Below are positions 63,967 to 64,000 of a stretch of DNA of 64,000 bases, piece by piece. Position 1 is the first letter of the stretch. The number at the start of each line of letters is the position of its first letter. The stretch comes from Armatimonadota bacterium (GTDB taxonomy: Bacteria; Armatimonadota; Fimbriimonadia; Fimbriimonadales; ATM1), in NCBI GenBank assembly GCA_003577165.1, contig QEUM01000012.1:50349-114348 (forward strand). The letters run 5' to 3'. The notes beneath the pieces were generated by a model. The model was not told where the DNA came from. It was given only the letters and a program-made list of their open reading frames with translations, and did not search any database. A program made the translations under genes and the position numbers.

Positions 63967-64000
63967 ATGCCGAAATACGTAATCGAAAGGACCATCCCGG
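63967..64000 (+). CDS. start of a DUF4242-like protein, cut by the window end
   Basis: Only MPKYVIERTIP is visible, resembling the MPKYVIERE-PG start of DUF4242 proteins. GGAGGTGAT at 63952-63960 gives a strong ribosome binding site and TATCCT at 63936-63941 is a likely -10 box. Confidence 0.6.
   Translation, partial: MPKYVIERTIP

Overview
The window is a gene-dense piece of a G+C-rich bacterial chromosome with no tRNA, rRNA, CRISPR array or insertion sequence that I can recognise. The cell looks diderm-like: there are several lipoboxes, a SurA-like chaperone and a PBP4-type DD-carboxypeptidase. A c-di-AMP (ydaO-yuaA) riboswitch, several TANNNT boxes placed 6-8 nt before start codons (leaderless-type promoters) and the overall gene mix suggest a Terrabacteria-side lineage. 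Armatimonadota (Fimbriimonas-like) would fit, but that is an inference without any phylogenetic test.

Layout. 1-8564: end of a class I FBP aldolase, a small secreted protein, Sua5/TsaC, a minus-strand set (zinc ribbon, M28 peptidase, lone 5'-nucleotidase C-terminal domain, six-hairpin glycosidase) and an OPT-like transporter. 8565-20920: a defence island made of an SNF2/RapA-like helicase, SIR2, HerA, a truncated copy of the mod start, a protein with a deoxyribosyltransferase/TIR-like nucleotidase domain, a type III-like Mod methyltransferase and a Res helicase-nuclease. 20921-27610: lipoprotein, ThpR, PIG-L deacetylase, MazG, SurA-like foldase behind a c-di-AMP riboswitch, a rhomboid lacking its catalytic serine, and an ECF sigma/zinc anti-sigma pair. 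27611-29834: a second low-G+C patch with small proteins and a damaged AlbA_2 (Schlafen-type) gene.

29835-43819: housekeeping block of rpmB, mutL-ruvC, a fused beta-oxidation enzyme with etfBA, eno-pyk-ftsB, tpiA, a hotdog thioesterase, serS and a GAF/PAS histidine kinase. 43945-58064: a long plus-strand run with a LON-domain protein, PhoPQ-related hydrolase, SecD-like protein, four tandem related secreted proteins, MoxR, a glycosyltransferase, and cell-wall genes (dacB, rodA, LD-carboxypeptidase) with bcp, a PfkB kinase and a phosphodiester glycosidase, closed by a terminator. 58118-64000: M48 protease, glpX, ArsR regulator, malate/lactate dehydrogenase, cinA, a toxin-antitoxin pair and the first codons of a DUF4242-like gene.

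Most striking points: (i) the defence island appears to have been built by inserting cargo genes directly before mod, leaving a 90-bp copy of the mod start between HerA and the nucleotidase-like gene; (ii) the c-di-AMP riboswitch stands before surA-like/mazG, not an obvious potassium or wall-hydrolase gene; (iii) a lipoprotein gene in the tandem family has GTA where its start codon should be; (iv) mutL contains a C9 run.
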